A stretch of DNA of 64,000 nt. Source: Pseudomonas sp. JQ170C (GTDB lineage: Bacteria > Pseudomonadota > Gammaproteobacteria > Pseudomonadales > Pseudomonadaceae). Under the pieces are notes generated by a model. It worked only from the letters and a program-made list of their open reading frames with translations, was not told the origin of the DNA and did not search any database. Positions 47,226 to 56,720 of this stretch are shown in pieces (positions within the stretch are counted from its first letter, which is position 1; every line of letters begins with the position of its first letter). The translations under genes and the position numbers were made by a program. Location: assembly GCF_035581345.1 (NCBI RefSeq), contig NZ_CP141608.1, positions 824,001-888,000 on the forward strand, in the 5' to 3' direction.

Positions 47226-48008
47226 TCAATTGCCTGAAATGTCGATGCTGAAGTACTTCTTGCGGATGCTGTCATAGGTGCCATTGGCCTTGATCGCCGC
47301 CAGGGCATCGTTCAGGCGTTGCCCCAGTGGATCGTTCTTGCGCACGGCCATGCCGGCGCCGTAGCCGAAGTAACGTTCTTCGCTGTAGTCGGGGCCGACA
47401 AAATGGAACGCCGCGCCTTCGGCTTGTTTGAACAGCCCTTCTTCAATGGCCACCATGCCCGCAAGCGAGGCATCCAGACGTCCGGCCAGCAAGTCGAGAA
47501 ACACCTCGTTCTGGGTGCCATAGCGGACGATTTCGGCACCCAGCGGCGCAAATTTCTCAGTGGCGTAGCGATCGAAGTTGGTCCCGCGTTGTACGCCTAC
47601 CCGTTTGCCGTCCAGTTGTTGCGGGATCTGCTCGATGCCGTTGCCCTGACGCGTCACCAGTTTGGCCGGGATGCGGTAGTAGCTGTGGGTGAAGTCCACC
47701 GAGCGCTTGCGCTCATCGGTGATCGAGACCGAAGAGATGGCCGCGTCGATCTTGCGAACTTTCAGCGACGGGATCAGGCCGTCGAATTCGATTTCCTTCC
47801 ACTGGCAACTGACCTTCATTTGCGCACAGAGCGCCTCGCCAATGTCGTAGTCAAAACCTTGCAGCTCGTTGTTCTGGGACTTGTAGGCAAATGGCGGGTA
47901 GGACGCTTCGATACCCAGGCGCAGGTTTTGCTCGTCGGCATGGGCCGTGAGCGACAGCCCCAGCAGGGTGGAGAGGGCCAGACGGGTGAGCAGTGTTGTT
48001 GTTTTCAT
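47226..48008 (-). CDS. Periplasmic amino-acid/opine-binding protein (ABC type, HisJ/LAO-like)
   Basis: 260 residues from the ATG at 48008 (MKTTTLLTRLALSTLLGLS), with TGGAG. A signal peptide ends AHA-DEQ. The family-3 solute-binding signature GFDYDIGEALCAQMKV and the ligand-contact regions SSVSITDERKRSVDFT and GVQRGTNFDRYA are present. It should capture a basic amino acid or an opine. No permease or ATPase gene is in the operon, so it must share a transporter encoded elsewhere or act as a sensor. It is the last gene of the oxidation operon. Confidence 0.9.
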   Translation of the reverse strand: MKTTTLLTRLALSTLLGLSLTAHADEQNLRLGIEASYPPFAYKSQNNELQGFDYDIGEALCAQMKVSCQWKEIEFDGLIPSLKVRKIDAAISSVSITDERKRSVDFTHSYYRIPAKLVTRQGNGIEQIPQQLDGKRVGVQRGTNFDRYATEKFAPLGAEIVRYGTQNEVFLDLLAGRLDASLAGMVAIEEGLFKQAEGAAFHFVGPDYSEERYFGYGAGMAVRKNDPLGQRLNDALAAIKANGTYDSIRKKYFSIDISGN

Positions 48009-48042
48009 GATCAGCTCCAGCATCAGGTAAAGAAGTAGCCGT

Positions 48043-48402
48043 TCAGGCCTGGCAGGCGGCGGTGGCGATCAGTTCCAGACGGATGTCGGGGTCGTCGAAC
48101 ACCACCTGGGCCGTGGCGCGGGCGGGGGCTGCAGCACCGTCGAGCCAGTCGGTCCATACCGTATTCATCGTGGCGAAGTCCCCGTTCATGTCGCTCATCC
48201 ATAACTGCACACTGAGCAGGCGCTCGCGGCTGCTGCCGACATCGGCCAGCAACTGATCGAGGCGCTGCAGGATCTGGCGGGTCTGGCCCTCGATGCACTG
48301 GCTGCAATCGGCCGCGACGATGCCACTGAGCCAGGCCAGGTCGTTGTGCACCACGACGCGGCTCAGCCGTGGGTTGCTGTCGAAATGTTCAAGGGTACTC
48401 AT
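48043..48402 (-). CDS. RidA-family enamine/imine deaminase
   Basis: 119 residues, a single RidA/YjgF domain. The active-site Arg lies in PARATAQVVF and the acidic residue in IRLELIATA. RidA proteins hydrolyse reactive imines and enamines released by amino-acid oxidases. That fits its place directly after the dehydrogenase subunits, whose product would be an imine. Its start overlaps the stop of the large flavoprotein gene by 4 bases. Confidence 0.9.
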   Translation of the reverse strand: MSTLEHFDSNPRLSRVVVHNDLAWLSGIVAADCSQCIEGQTRQILQRLDQLLADVGSSRERLLSVQLWMSDMNGDFATMNTVWTDWLDGAAAPARATAQVVFDDPDIRLELIATAACQA

Positions 48403-49805
48403 GGTGCCTCCAGGCGGTGGGTAACGGGTGTTTCACTGGCCAATTGCGCCAGCGTGATGGGCTTGAACGGCGGGCGGATGCGGTAGTAACCGACGTGTTC
48501 CGGGGTTACCTGGCGTTCGCTGGCGATCAGTTCCGTGACGCTCAAGCCGCACATCCGGCCTTGGCACGGGCCCATGCCGCAGCGGCTGAACGCCTTGGTC
48601 TGGTTGGGCCCCAGACACCCCAGGGCGACCATGGCGCGGATGTCCTTGGCGCGTACTTCTTCGCAGCGGCAAATGATCACGTCGTCGGCAGGTGCCCGGC
48701 TTTGCGGGCTTGGCGGGTACAGGCGGTCGAGCAATGGGCGAAGGGCCAGGTGCCGGGCCAGGCGCTTGCGGCAATCGCCTTCGCGTTCCCTCAGTTGCTG
48801 CGGCTCGATCGACTGCAATTGCCGGGCAACGGCCAACGCGGCCAGGCGACCTTGCTGCCGGGCCGCCAATGCACCGCCGATGCGCCCGCCGTCGCCGGCG
48901 ATGAACACGCCTTCCAGGCTGGTTTCGCCCCATTGACTGCGCCGGGCTGTCCAGCAGTGCTGGGCGTTGTCCCAGTCATGGTCCAGCCGCAGGGCGTTGC
49001 TGATCTGGGTGTTGGGCACCACGCCCTGGTGCAGCAGTATCAGCTCGGCGGCTACCCGGTGGTGGCGACCGTTACGGGTAAAGCACAAGGCCTGGGCCTG
49101 GGACTCACCTTCGATGGACAGGTCGCGGGCGGCGCGATAATGCGCAATCTTCAGGCGCCGCAAGGTGCCGAGCAAACCCAGGCCTTTGCCCAGGTCCCGC
49201 CACCCCCGCAGGATCCCCGGCAGATGAGCCGCGCCGCGCAGCAGGTCCCCGTGGCCGCTGGTATCGACCACGGCCGCAGGGCGGATTCCGGCGCGCAGGT
49301 ATTGGACCGCCAGCAGGTACAGCAGTGGGCCGCAGCCGGCCAGCACCACCGGGCCATTGGGCAACAGTGCGGCGCTTTTGAGCAGGATCTGCCCGGCGCC
49401 GGCCGTCATCACCCCGGGCAGTGTCCAGCCGGGGATGGGCATGGGGCGCTCATAGGCGCCGGTGGCCAAGAGCAGGGTGCGGCCCTGGATCACCTTGGCC
49501 ACGCCGTTGTTGAGAAAGTGCACGGCTTTCTGCGCGGTTACCTGCCACACCGCAGCCTCGGCGATGTAATGGGTGCTGCTGGCCAGAAAGGCGTCCACCA
49601 ATGCCTGTCCGCTCACGTAATCCGGGCCGAGAATGGCGGCTCGCTGTGCATCGGTGTGCTGGACATTGCGATAGATCTGCCCGCCGGGGCTGGCCTGTTC
49701 GTCCAGCAGGGCGACGCGCAAGCCATGGCTGCAGGCTTCAACGGCGGCCGCCATACCGGCCGGGCCGGCGCCGATGATCACCAGGTCGAAGCATTCAGCG
49801 TCCAT
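48399..49805 (-). CDS. FAD/NAD(P)-binding dehydrogenase subunit with C-terminal [2Fe-2S] site (HcnB/OoxA/D-hydroxyproline dehydrogenase alpha type)
   Basis: 468 residues from the ATG at 49805, with GGGAG upstream. The FAD motif LVIIGAGPAGMAAAVEA and a second dinucleotide site (VVLAGCGPLLYLLAVQYL) are visible. The C-terminal BFD-like domain carries four cysteines (IICRCEEV and FSRCGMGPCQGRMC) for an Fe-S cluster. With the small ferredoxin-like protein and the DAO-type subunit it forms a membrane- or quinone-linked three-subunit dehydrogenase for an amino acid or opine. It overlaps the ferredoxin subunit gene by 11 bases. Confidence 0.9.
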   Translation of the reverse strand: MDAECFDLVIIGAGPAGMAAAVEACSHGLRVALLDEQASPGGQIYRNVQHTDAQRAAILGPDYVSGQALVDAFLASSTHYIAEAAVWQVTAQKAVHFLNNGVAKVIQGRTLLLATGAYERPMPIPGWTLPGVMTAGAGQILLKSAALLPNGPVVLAGCGPLLYLLAVQYLRAGIRPAAVVDTSGHGDLLRGAAHLPGILRGWRDLGKGLGLLGTLRRLKIAHYRAARDLSIEGESQAQALCFTRNGRHHRVAAELILLHQGVVPNTQISNALRLDHDWDNAQHCWTARRSQWGETSLEGVFIAGDGGRIGGALAARQQGRLAALAVARQLQSIEPQQLREREGDCRKRLARHLALRPLLDRLYPPSPQSRAPADDVIICRCEEVRAKDIRAMVALGCLGPNQTKAFSRCGMGPCQGRMCGLSVTELIASERQVTPEHVGYYRIRPPFKPITLAQLASETPVTHRLEAP

Positions 49806-50124
49806 GGTCGTCTCCCAGTGGGTCGGTATGGCGCGCACCCCGTTGGCTATGCACCTGCATACCGGCGCGCACCGGGGTCAGGCAGGCCTGGCAGTTGGGC
49901 GCACCATCGACCTGGACCAGGCATTCGAAACACACCCCCATCATGCAGAACGGCGCCCGTGCACTGGCGCTGACCGGGGTGGTGCGGCTGTGGCGTACCC
50001 CGCTGGCGAGCAGGGCGGCAGCCAGCGATACACCGGCCGGCACCTGCAACAGTTGACCGTCGAAACAGATCTGCACGGTGGCCGCGTCCACAGACAGGGG
50101 CCGGAACAAGGGGTCAGTGGGCAT
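49795..50124 (-). CDS. [2Fe-2S] ferredoxin-like dehydrogenase subunit (HcnA type)
   Basis: 109 residues. The cysteines Cys60, Cys65, Cys68 and Cys80 in FCMMGVCFECLVQVDGAPNC follow the C-x4-C-x2-C-x11-C plant-ferredoxin spacing. It should pass electrons between the two flavin subunits. It is embedded between both, overlapping each (about 11 bases), so the stoichiometry is probably set by coupled translation. Confidence 0.9.
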   Translation of the reverse strand: MPTDPLFRPLSVDAATVQICFDGQLLQVPAGVSLAAALLASGVRHSRTTPVSASARAPFCMMGVCFECLVQVDGAPNCQACLTPVRAGMQVHSQRGARHTDPLGDDHGR

Positions 50125-51238
50125 AGTTGAACTCGCGTTGCGGATCGAAGCGCTGCAAGGAAAACGGTGCCAGCACGGAGGCGGGCGACTGTTCGGCGAT
50201 GTGCCGTGCCAGGCTCAGGGCGTGGGCGGCGGCCAGGGTCACCCCGCTGTGACAGGACACCACCCAGGCACCGGGTGCGCTGCTCAAGGCCTGATAAATG
50301 GGCGCACCATCTGGCGTCAGTACCCGCAGGGCTCCCCATGCGCGCACCAGGCGCACATTGGCCAGGCAGGGAAATGACTGCACGGCGCGCCGGGCGATGT
50401 CGGCCATCACCGGTACGCTGGTGGTGTCGTCCAGCCCCACGGACTCTGCGGAGTCGCCCAGCTGCACGGTGCCTTCGTCGGTCTGGCGTACTGTGCTGGT
50501 GGGAAAATGCAGAAACGGCTGCAGCCGTTCGCTGACCAGTATCTGGCCGCGTGTTGTACCCAGGGGAACCGTCTCACCCAGTTGCGCCCCCAACGCCCGA
50601 TTGCCCAGGCCGGCGGCCAGCACCAGTTGCTCGCAGCGCCAGCGCTGGCGGCCGGCGGCCAGCTCGAAGCCACCGCTGTGCTGGCCGATGGCATCGATAT
50701 GGCAACCATTGATCACCTTCACGCCCCATTGCTGGCAGGCCACGTGCAAGGCATGCAGCAGTTTGAGCGGATTGACGTGGCCATCCAGCGGCGAGTAGCA
50801 GGCGCCCACCACCGCTTCGCCAACCCCGGGCAGGCGCCGGCGCAACTGTGCACCCTCCAGGCATTCAAAGGGGTAGTCACCCTGTTGGGCGTCACGCAGC
50901 CATTCCAGCCGCGCCAGCTCCTGCTCAAGCTCGTCTGTCGACAGGCACAACTGAAAGCCGCCGGGCTGGCGAAGTTGAACGTCGATGCCGCTATCGACCG
51001 CCAGCATCCGCGCAAACTCCGGCCATAACGCGGCCGAGCGGCGGGTCCACTGGGCATAGGGAAGCATGCGATAGCCTTTGCTTTGCACCCACAACAAACC
51101 GAAGTTGCCGCGCGAGGCACGAAAGGCCTGGTCGCCTTCATCCAGGACGGTCACCGCATGCCCTTGGCGGGCGAGGCCATAGGCGACGGCCATGCCGACG
51201 AGGCCTGCGCCAAGAACGATGGTCTGTGAGCTGTGCAT
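50114..51238 (-). CDS. DAO-family FAD-dependent amine/amino-acid oxidoreductase (beta subunit)
   Basis: 374 residues from the ATG at 51238 (MHSSQTIVLGAGLVGMAVAYGL); an upstream frame start at 51286 is less likely. The FAD motif VLGAGLVGMAVAYGLARQG, the middle YSPLDGHVNPLKLLHAL segment and the C-terminal WGALRVLTPDGAPIYQAL region are typical of OoxB/HcnC/D-hydroxyproline dehydrogenase beta. This subunit oxidises the C-N bond of the substrate. It heads the operon, divergent from the LysR gene. Confidence 0.9.
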   Translation of the reverse strand: MHSSQTIVLGAGLVGMAVAYGLARQGHAVTVLDEGDQAFRASRGNFGLLWVQSKGYRMLPYAQWTRRSAALWPEFARMLAVDSGIDVQLRQPGGFQLCLSTDELEQELARLEWLRDAQQGDYPFECLEGAQLRRRLPGVGEAVVGACYSPLDGHVNPLKLLHALHVACQQWGVKVINGCHIDAIGQHSGGFELAAGRQRWRCEQLVLAAGLGNRALGAQLGETVPLGTTRGQILVSERLQPFLHFPTSTVRQTDEGTVQLGDSAESVGLDDTTSVPVMADIARRAVQSFPCLANVRLVRAWGALRVLTPDGAPIYQALSSAPGAWVVSCHSGVTLAAAHALSLARHIAEQSPASVLAPFSLQRFDPQREFNYAH

Positions 51239-51393
51239 AGTGTCGTGCCTTGCCCGAATCCGCTCCAGGGTGGTGTCAATCACCAATGAAAACGGGCTTA
51301 TGGTTGATGTGAAGCTGATGCTAGGCTGACGGCCAGGTCTTTAAAAATGCTTTGTTTTTTGTCATCCATGTTTTTTGGTTATGGTTTTTCTCC

Positions 51394-52299
51394 ATGAATC
51401 TTCGCCACCTCGAAGCCTTCCGAGCCGTAATGCTTGGCCAGACCGTCACCCGCGCCGCCGAGATGCTGCACATCTCGCAGCCGGCGGCCACACGCTTGAT
51501 TGCGGCGCTGGAGGAGGATATCGGCCTGACCCTATTCGACCGGGTCAAGGGGCGCCTGCACCCGACGGCCGAGGCCCATGTGTTGTTCGAGGAGGTGCAG
51601 CGCTCCTTGCTGGGCGTGGAGCGCATCGCCCGTACCGCCAGGGAGATCGTCGGTCTCAAGCGCGGTTCGCTGCACATCGCCTGCGCGCCCGCCCTCGGCC
51701 TGTCGTTCCTGCCACGGGCGATCAGTGCCTTTCTGGCCGATCACGAGCAGGTGCAGATCACCCTTGAGGTGCTGGCGTCCCGGGAAGTCGTCGACCGCTT
51801 GATGGGGCAGCGTTGCGACCTGGGCATGATCGCCGAACCGGACAGCTACCTGGGGCCGCGGGGGGAGCTATTGTTCCGGTCGCCGCTGCTGTGTGCGTTG
51901 CCGGCCGGTCACCGCTTGCAAGGGCAACCGAAGGTGGTGCCGGAAGACCTGGAGGGCGAGGCGTTCGTCTCGTATCCGAGCAACATCGCCTCGCGCCAAT
52001 ACATCGATGCCATTTTCGCCGCCCATGGCGTCAGCCGCGATTTGCGCGTGGAAACCCAGCTCTCGCTGCCCATGTGCAACTTTGTCGCCAATGGGCAAGG
52101 CGTGGCCCTGATCGATGCCATCAGCGCATTGGAGTTCGCCGGGGGCGGCGTGGTGTTCCTGCCGTTCGAGCCCACTGTGGAAATGGACTTCACATTGCTG
52201 CTGCCTGCGCAGGTGCCGTCGTCGCGGTTGCTTGCACGCTTCATCGAACACCTGCACGACTTTGTCGAGCAACAGGTGCCAGCGTCCTATCGACGCTAG
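51394..52299 (+). CDS. LysR-family transcriptional regulator
   Basis: 301 residues from the ATG at 51394 ([23 protein letters not shown]). The N-terminal winged helix ends in [14 protein letters not shown], and the C-terminal two-lobed effector domain starts near residue 90. There is no Shine-Dalgarno before this ATG. Divergence from the dehydrogenase operon (155-base gap) makes it the likely regulator of that operon, responding to the amino-acid or opine substrate. No clear T-N11-A box could be fixed. Confidence 0.92.
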   Translation: MNLRHLEAFRAVMLGQTVTRAAEMLHISQPAATRLIAALEEDIGLTLFDRVKGRLHPTAEAHVLFEEVQRSLLGVERIARTAREIVGLKRGSLHIACAPALGLSFLPRAISAFLADHEQVQITLEVLASREVVDRLMGQRCDLGMIAEPDSYLGPRGELLFRSPLLCALPAGHRLQGQPKVVPEDLEGEAFVSYPSNIASRQYIDAIFAAHGVSRDLRVETQLSLPMCNFVANGQGVALIDAISALEFAGGGVVFLPFEPTVEMDFTLLLPAQVPSSRLLARFIEHLHDFVEQQVPASYRR

Positions 52300-52382
52300 G
52301 GGCACCTGCGATACGTGGTGATTGCAGCTTCCACGCCCTTGACGTAAAAGGAAAGGCAACCGCTAGCCCACCGACGCATGGT

Positions 52383-52398
52383 TGGTGTGGTACTTGCT
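52383..52398 (+). promoter_or_regulatory. Candidate sigma-54 promoter of the regulator/maturation operon
   Basis: TGGTGTG-GTAC-TTGCT keeps the essential GG and GC ten bases apart and a full TTGCT at -12, but the -24 block is degenerate. The start would be about 18 bases before the ATG at 52428. No copy of the palindrome found near 59630 lies upstream. Confidence 0.45.
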
Positions 52399-52427
52399 TG
52401 TATCGGGACACCGAGCGGGAGCCGCCG

Positions 52428-54335
52428 ATGAGCACACTAAAAACAACAACAAATGCAATGCCGCCCAGCACTCGTCTGGCCCGGGAAATTCTCTCGGTAG
52501 ACGGGCAGGTCCCCGAAGGGGTGCTGCGTGCCGAAATCGACGCGTCCTGGCGGCGCAGTCTCGATCACGGGGTCGGTGTGCACAGCCGCAACGACGTCAG
52601 CCTCGCCTCTGCGGCCAGCCTGGACCTGCTGCTGGCCCGCAACCGGCTGCTGCTCGATGCCGCCACTGCCGAGCTCGACTACCTGCGCGGCCGCCAGGGC
52701 GACGACGGCCTGATCATCCTGGCCAACGCCGACGCCACCATTCTCGCCGTCGAAGGCACGGCCGATACCCTGCGCACCAGCAGCCAGGCGGGCATTGCCC
52801 CCGGTACCTGCTGGAGCGAAGCCGAGCGAGGCACCAATGCGCTGGGCACGGCGCTGGTGGAAGCACGCACGGTGCAGATCGACTGCGGTGAGCACTTTCT
52901 CGAACGCCTCGCGGATTATTCCTGCACCTCGGTGCCGATCCATTGCCCGCAGGGTGAACTGTTCGGTGTGCTCGACCTGACCCGCGAGGGGCCGCTTGGC
53001 CGCCTGCACGACCGTACTGCGCTGCTGGCCCTGGCGGTGAGCCAGATCGAAGGCAAGTTGTTCAACAACAGCTACCCCGAGCAGATCGTCCTGGCCTTCC
53101 ACAGCCGCCGCCACTACCTCGACTCACCGTGGCAGGGCCTGCTGGCACTGGGCATGGACGGGCGCATCGTGGCGGCCAGCAACCAGGCTTGCCAGTTACT
53201 GGCAAGCCCCCGCGACAACCTCGTCGGCCAGCGCTGCGACGGCCTGCTCGGCATGCGCCTCGAGCAATGGCTGGCGCGTTTGCAGCAGGGCAAGGTCGAG
53301 CATGTCGAGACCGCCAAAGGCGGGTTCTTCTATAAAACCCTGCAGGTGCCGCAGCGGCCACTGAGCGTCAGTGTGCCGGCTGTACCGTCAGCCCGGCAGC
53401 TTGCACCGCAACCGGACCTCGAGCGCCTGGGTGCCGGCAACAGTCGCCACGCGCGTGCGCTGCGCATGGCCCGCCAGGGCCTGGCCAACGGCCTGCCGGT
53501 GGTGTTGCTGGGGGAAACCGGCAGCGGCAAGGAGGTGGTCGCCCGCGCCCTGCACCAGGACAGCGCCCGCGCCAGCAAACCCTTTATCGCGGTGAACTGC
53601 GCGGCGATCCCCGAAGGCCTGATCGAGTCCGAGCTGTTCGGCTACCGCGAGGGTGCCTTCACCGGTTCGCGCCGTGGCGGCATGGTCGGGCGCTTGCAGC
53701 AGGCCCACGGCGGCACGCTGTTTCTCGACGAGGTCGGCGATATGCCGCTGGCACTGCAGGCCCGTCTGCTGCGGGTCCTGCAGGAGCGCAAAGTAGCGCC
53801 GCTGGGCGCTGGCCAGGAACAGGACCTGGACATCGCCCTGATCTGCGCCACCCACCGTGACCTGAAGGCCCAGGTCCAGTCCCAGCAGTTTCGCGAGGAC
53901 CTTTACTACCGTATCCACGGCATCAGCGTGCAACTGCCGGCCTTGCGCGAGCGCGAAGATTTGCCGGCCTTGATCCGCAGCCTGCTGGACCGCCTGGGCG
54001 GTGAGGGCGTGCAGGTGTCGAGCGAGTTGAGCAGCCTGTTCGCCGCCTACCACTGGCCCGGCAACATCCGCCAACTGGAGATGACCTTGCGCTTGCTGCT
54101 GGCCATGCGCGAACCCGGCGAGCAGGAACTGGACCTGATGCACTTGCCCGACAACCTGCTCGATGAATTGCGCGGTAGCGCCCCGCCCAGTGGTGGCGGG
54201 CGCATGCGTGATTCGCAACTGGCGTTGATCCGCCAGGCCATGGATCGCCATGGCGGCAACGTCACCGCGGCGGCCCAGGCGCTGGGCGTCAGCCGCGCGA
54301 CGCTGTACCGCAAGCTCAAGCAGGCCCAGCCTTGA
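52428..54335 (+). CDS. Sigma-54-dependent activator of the amine dehydrogenase cluster (AcoR-like)
   Basis: 635 residues from the ATG at 52428, with GGGAG. The N-terminal region (about 60-210) is GAF-like and a PAS-like part (about 230-310) follows. The AAA+ domain has Walker A GETGSGKE at 362-369 and the sigma-54 contact loop GAFTGS at 409-414. The C-terminal Fis-type helix-turn-helix ([22 protein letters not shown]) binds DNA. It probably senses an amine or aldehyde and drives the -24/-12 promoters near 59.5-59.8 kb. The known QhpR of Paracoccus is AraC-type, so this is a different control. The ABC gene overlaps its stop. Confidence 0.93.
   Translation: MSTLKTTTNAMPPSTRLAREILSVDGQVPEGVLRAEIDASWRRSLDHGVGVHSRNDVSLASAASLDLLLARNRLLLDAATAELDYLRGRQGDDGLIILANADATILAVEGTADTLRTSSQAGIAPGTCWSEAERGTNALGTALVEARTVQIDCGEHFLERLADYSCTSVPIHCPQGELFGVLDLTREGPLGRLHDRTALLALAVSQIEGKLFNNSYPEQIVLAFHSRRHYLDSPWQGLLALGMDGRIVAASNQACQLLASPRDNLVGQRCDGLLGMRLEQWLARLQQGKVEHVETAKGGFFYKTLQVPQRPLSVSVPAVPSARQLAPQPDLERLGAGNSRHARALRMARQGLANGLPVVLLGETGSGKEVVARALHQDSARASKPFIAVNCAAIPEGLIESELFGYREGAFTGSRRGGMVGRLQQAHGGTLFLDEVGDMPLALQARLLRVLQERKVAPLGAGQEQDLDIALICATHRDLKAQVQSQQFREDLYYRIHGISVQLPALREREDLPALIRSLLDRLGGEGVQVSSELSSLFAAYHWPGNIRQLEMTLRLLLAMREPGEQELDLMHLPDNLLDELRGSAPPSGGGRMRDSQLALIRQAMDRHGGNVTAAAQALGVSRATLYRKLKQAQP
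52439..52453 (+). promoter_or_regulatory. Crc/Hfq catabolite-activity motifs just inside the regulator gene
   Basis: AAAAACAACAACAAA contains overlapping AACAACAA copies (AANAANAA). It begins 11 bases after the start of the ATG, within the ribosome footprint, where Hfq/Crc binding would repress translation of the regulator and of the coupled maturation genes. Confidence 0.7.
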
Positions 54336-56056
54336 TCCAGCGTCTGCTTGCCCGCCTGATCGACCACCCCGACCCGCCTGCGCTGGATGCGGCGCTGCGC
54401 TGGTTGTACGGTTTTGTCCGCCCGCAGCGCCTGGCCATTGCCGGGTTGCTGGGGTTGTCGTTGTGCGCGACGTTACTGGTGCTGGTGCAGCCCTGGTTGA
54501 CCAAGCTGCTGATCGATGACGGCCTGCTGGCGCGCAACTTCCCGACCCTGGCGCTGATCGCCGGCCTGATGGTGCTGGCGGGCATCCTGGGCACGCTGCT
54601 GTCGGGCCTGAACCGTTACCTGCATACGCGCTTGTCCGGGCGCATCCTGTTCGCCCTGCGCGACGAGATCTACCGGCACCTGCAGGGCCTGTCGCCGACC
54701 TTCTACGGCAAGCGCCGCATCGGTGACCTGATGTCGCGGCTCGATGGCGACGTGGCGGAGATCCAGCGCTTTGCCGTCGACTCGCTGTTCTCGGCAGTGT
54801 CCAGTGTGATCGGCCTGGTGTGTGCCCTGGCCATGCTCCTGGCGTTGTCGTGGAAGCTGTCGCTGCTGGCCCTGGTGCTGATTCCGCTGGATGTGCTGTG
54901 GCTGCGCTGGATGCGGCGCAAGGTCGAGCGCGAAGTGCGGCAGCTGCGCGAGAAGTCGGCGGATGTGTCGTCGTTTCTGGTCGAGACCCTGCCGGCGATG
55001 AAGTTCATCCAGTCTGCCGGCCAGCAGCAGCGTGAGGCGCGGCGCCTGGACGGCCTGGGCCAGGGCTACATGAACCAACTGCTGCGGGTGCAGGTCACGG
55101 AATTTTTCACCCAGGCAGTGCCCGGCACCCTGACCTCCCTGTCGCGCGCCTGCGCCTTTCTGGTGGGCGGCTATTGGGTGGTGCAGGGCACCTGGCAACT
55201 GGGTGCCCTGATCGCTTTCTCGACCTACCTGGGCATGGCCGTGGGGCCAGTGCAGAGCCTGCTGGGCCTGTATGTGGCGATGCAGCGCATGAGTGTGAGC
55301 CTGGGGCGGGTGATGGAACTGCGCGGCGAGCTGCCGGAGGTGACCAGCCCTGTGCAGGCGCAGCCGATGCCCGCCACGGGTGATCTGCTGTTGCAGGGCG
55401 TGAGCTTTGCCCATCCGGGGCGTGCGGCGCTGTTGTGCGAGGTGCAGGCGAGCATTCCCCACGGTTGCAAGGTGGCCTTGAGTGGCGCCTCCGGCGTGGG
55501 CAAGTCGACCCTGATCGACTTGCTGCAACGCTTCTACGACCCCCAGGCCGGGCGCATCCTGCTCGGCGGCGTAGACCTGCGCGAACTGGATCTGTTTGAA
55601 CTGCGCCGGCGCGTGGCGGTGGTCAGCCAGGACATCGTGCTGTTTCGCGGCAGCCTGGCCGACAACCTGGCCTACAGCGCGCCCGACGCCACCCGCGAGG
55701 CCATCGCCGAAGTGGCCCGCCTGGCACAGCTGGACGGCCTGATCGCAACGATGCCCGAAGGCCTGGACAGCCCGCTGGGCGAACGTGGCCAGCAGCTGTC
55801 CGGCGGGCAGAAACAACGCATTGCCATTGCTCGGGCGCTGCTCCAGGACCCACTCATCCTGGTGCTCGACGAAGCTACCTCGGCGGTGGATGAACGCACT
55901 GAGCGGGAAGTCATCGCCGCCATTGATGTGCTGTTCAGCACCCGCACCCGCATTTTGATCAGTCACCGGCCTTCGACCCTGGCCGATGCCGACTTGCGCC
56001 TGGAGTTGCACGACGGACAACTGCGCGAACGATGGGAGCAGCGCCATGAAGCCTGA
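54332..56056 (+). CDS. qhpF: QhpF-type ABC exporter for the amine dehydrogenase gamma subunit
   Basis: 574 residues from a TTG that overlaps the regulator stop (TTGA). Six membrane segments lie in residues about 35-290, and the ATPase domain has Walker [10 protein letters not shown], signature LSGGQKQ and Walker B ILVLDEAT. It is a fused half-transporter forming a homodimer. In Paracoccus QhpF exports the cross-linked gamma subunit, which has no Sec signal, to the periplasm. The next gene overlaps it by 11 bases. No conserved ATG fits the N-terminus; the TTG start is inferred from coupling. Confidence 0.88.
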   Translation: MIQRLLARLIDHPDPPALDAALRWLYGFVRPQRLAIAGLLGLSLCATLLVLVQPWLTKLLIDDGLLARNFPTLALIAGLMVLAGILGTLLSGLNRYLHTRLSGRILFALRDEIYRHLQGLSPTFYGKRRIGDLMSRLDGDVAEIQRFAVDSLFSAVSSVIGLVCALAMLLALSWKLSLLALVLIPLDVLWLRWMRRKVEREVRQLREKSADVSSFLVETLPAMKFIQSAGQQQREARRLDGLGQGYMNQLLRVQVTEFFTQAVPGTLTSLSRACAFLVGGYWVVQGTWQLGALIAFSTYLGMAVGPVQSLLGLYVAMQRMSVSLGRVMELRGELPEVTSPVQAQPMPATGDLLLQGVSFAHPGRAALLCEVQASIPHGCKVALSGASGVGKSTLIDLLQRFYDPQAGRILLGGVDLRELDLFELRRRVAVVSQDIVLFRGSLADNLAYSAPDATREAIAEVARLAQLDGLIATMPEGLDSPLGERGQQLSGGQKQRIAIARALLQDPLILVLDEATSAVDERTEREVIAAIDVLFSTRTRILISHRPSTLADADLRLELHDGQLRERWEQRHEA

Positions 56057-56720
56057 GCTGCGCATTGGTGTGGTCGACAGCGGCCATGACCTGGCGCCAG
56101 GGCAGGTCGCTTCGGCGTGCAGGTTTCAGTTGGCCGGCCTGGGCGTGCAACAAGGTGAGCTGGTCGAGGACGCCCTGGGGCATGGCTCGGCGGTGGCCGA
56201 GGCGATCACTTCGCGGGCCGGCGAAGCGCGCCTGTGCATTGCCCAGGTGTTCGACCAGCGTGGGGTCACCAGTGCCTTGCAGGTGGCGGCGGCGATTGAC
56301 TGGTTGCTCTGCGCCGGGGTGCGCGTGATCAACCTCAGCCTGGGGCTGCGCGAAGACCGGCCGGCGCTGCGCCAGGCGTGTCTGGCGGCGGTCGAGGCCG
56401 GGGTGCTGGTGTGTGCGTCGAGCCCGGCCCAGGGCGCGCCGGTGTACCCGGCCGCCTATCCCGGCGTGCTCGCGGTTACCGGCGACGCCCGCTGCCATGC
56501 CGGGCAGTGGGCCTGGCTGGACTCGCCCCAGGCACGCTTCGCCGCCTGTGTGCGCAGCGCCGATGCGCGCCTGTCGGGTGCCAGCCTTGGCTGCGCGGCA
56601 CTCAGCGGGCATATCGGCAGTTACCTGCAACGCCAGCCCACGGCCAGCAATGCCCAGGTGCTTGAGTGGCTGCAGCAAAGCGCCCATTACCGCGGCGTCG
56701 AACGCAGGCGCGGGCCATGA
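56046..56720 (+). CDS. qhpE: QhpE-type subtilisin-like leader peptidase
   Basis: 224 residues from the ATG at 56046, with no signal peptide, so it is cytoplasmic. The S8 triad is Asp11 (GVVDSG), His46 (ALGHGSAVAE) and Ser180 (SGASLGC). The usual oxyanion-hole Asn (AAGN) is replaced by CASS (Ser126). Its only expected job is to remove the 28-residue leader of QhpC after thioether formation. It is short for a subtilase, without a propeptide. It overlaps qhpF and qhpG, fitting a single maturation operon. Confidence 0.85.
   Translation: MKPELRIGVVDSGHDLAPGQVASACRFQLAGLGVQQGELVEDALGHGSAVAEAITSRAGEARLCIAQVFDQRGVTSALQVAAAIDWLLCAGVRVINLSLGLREDRPALRQACLAAVEAGVLVCASSPAQGAPVYPAAYPGVLAVTGDARCHAGQWAWLDSPQARFAACVRSADARLSGASLGCAALSGHIGSYLQRQPTASNAQVLEWLQQSAHYRGVERRRGP

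Noticed and set aside
48399..51238. Hydrogen cyanide synthase HcnABC
   Set aside because: The subunit plan is the same, but RidA, a binding protein and a LysR gene in the locus suit an amino-acid/opine dehydrogenase better; sequence by eye cannot prove either.
51239..51393. LysR T-N11-A operator between the LysR and dehydrogenase genes
   Set aside because: Several imperfect ATCA/TGAT pairs (for example around 51277-51310) occur, but none forms a convincing dyad.
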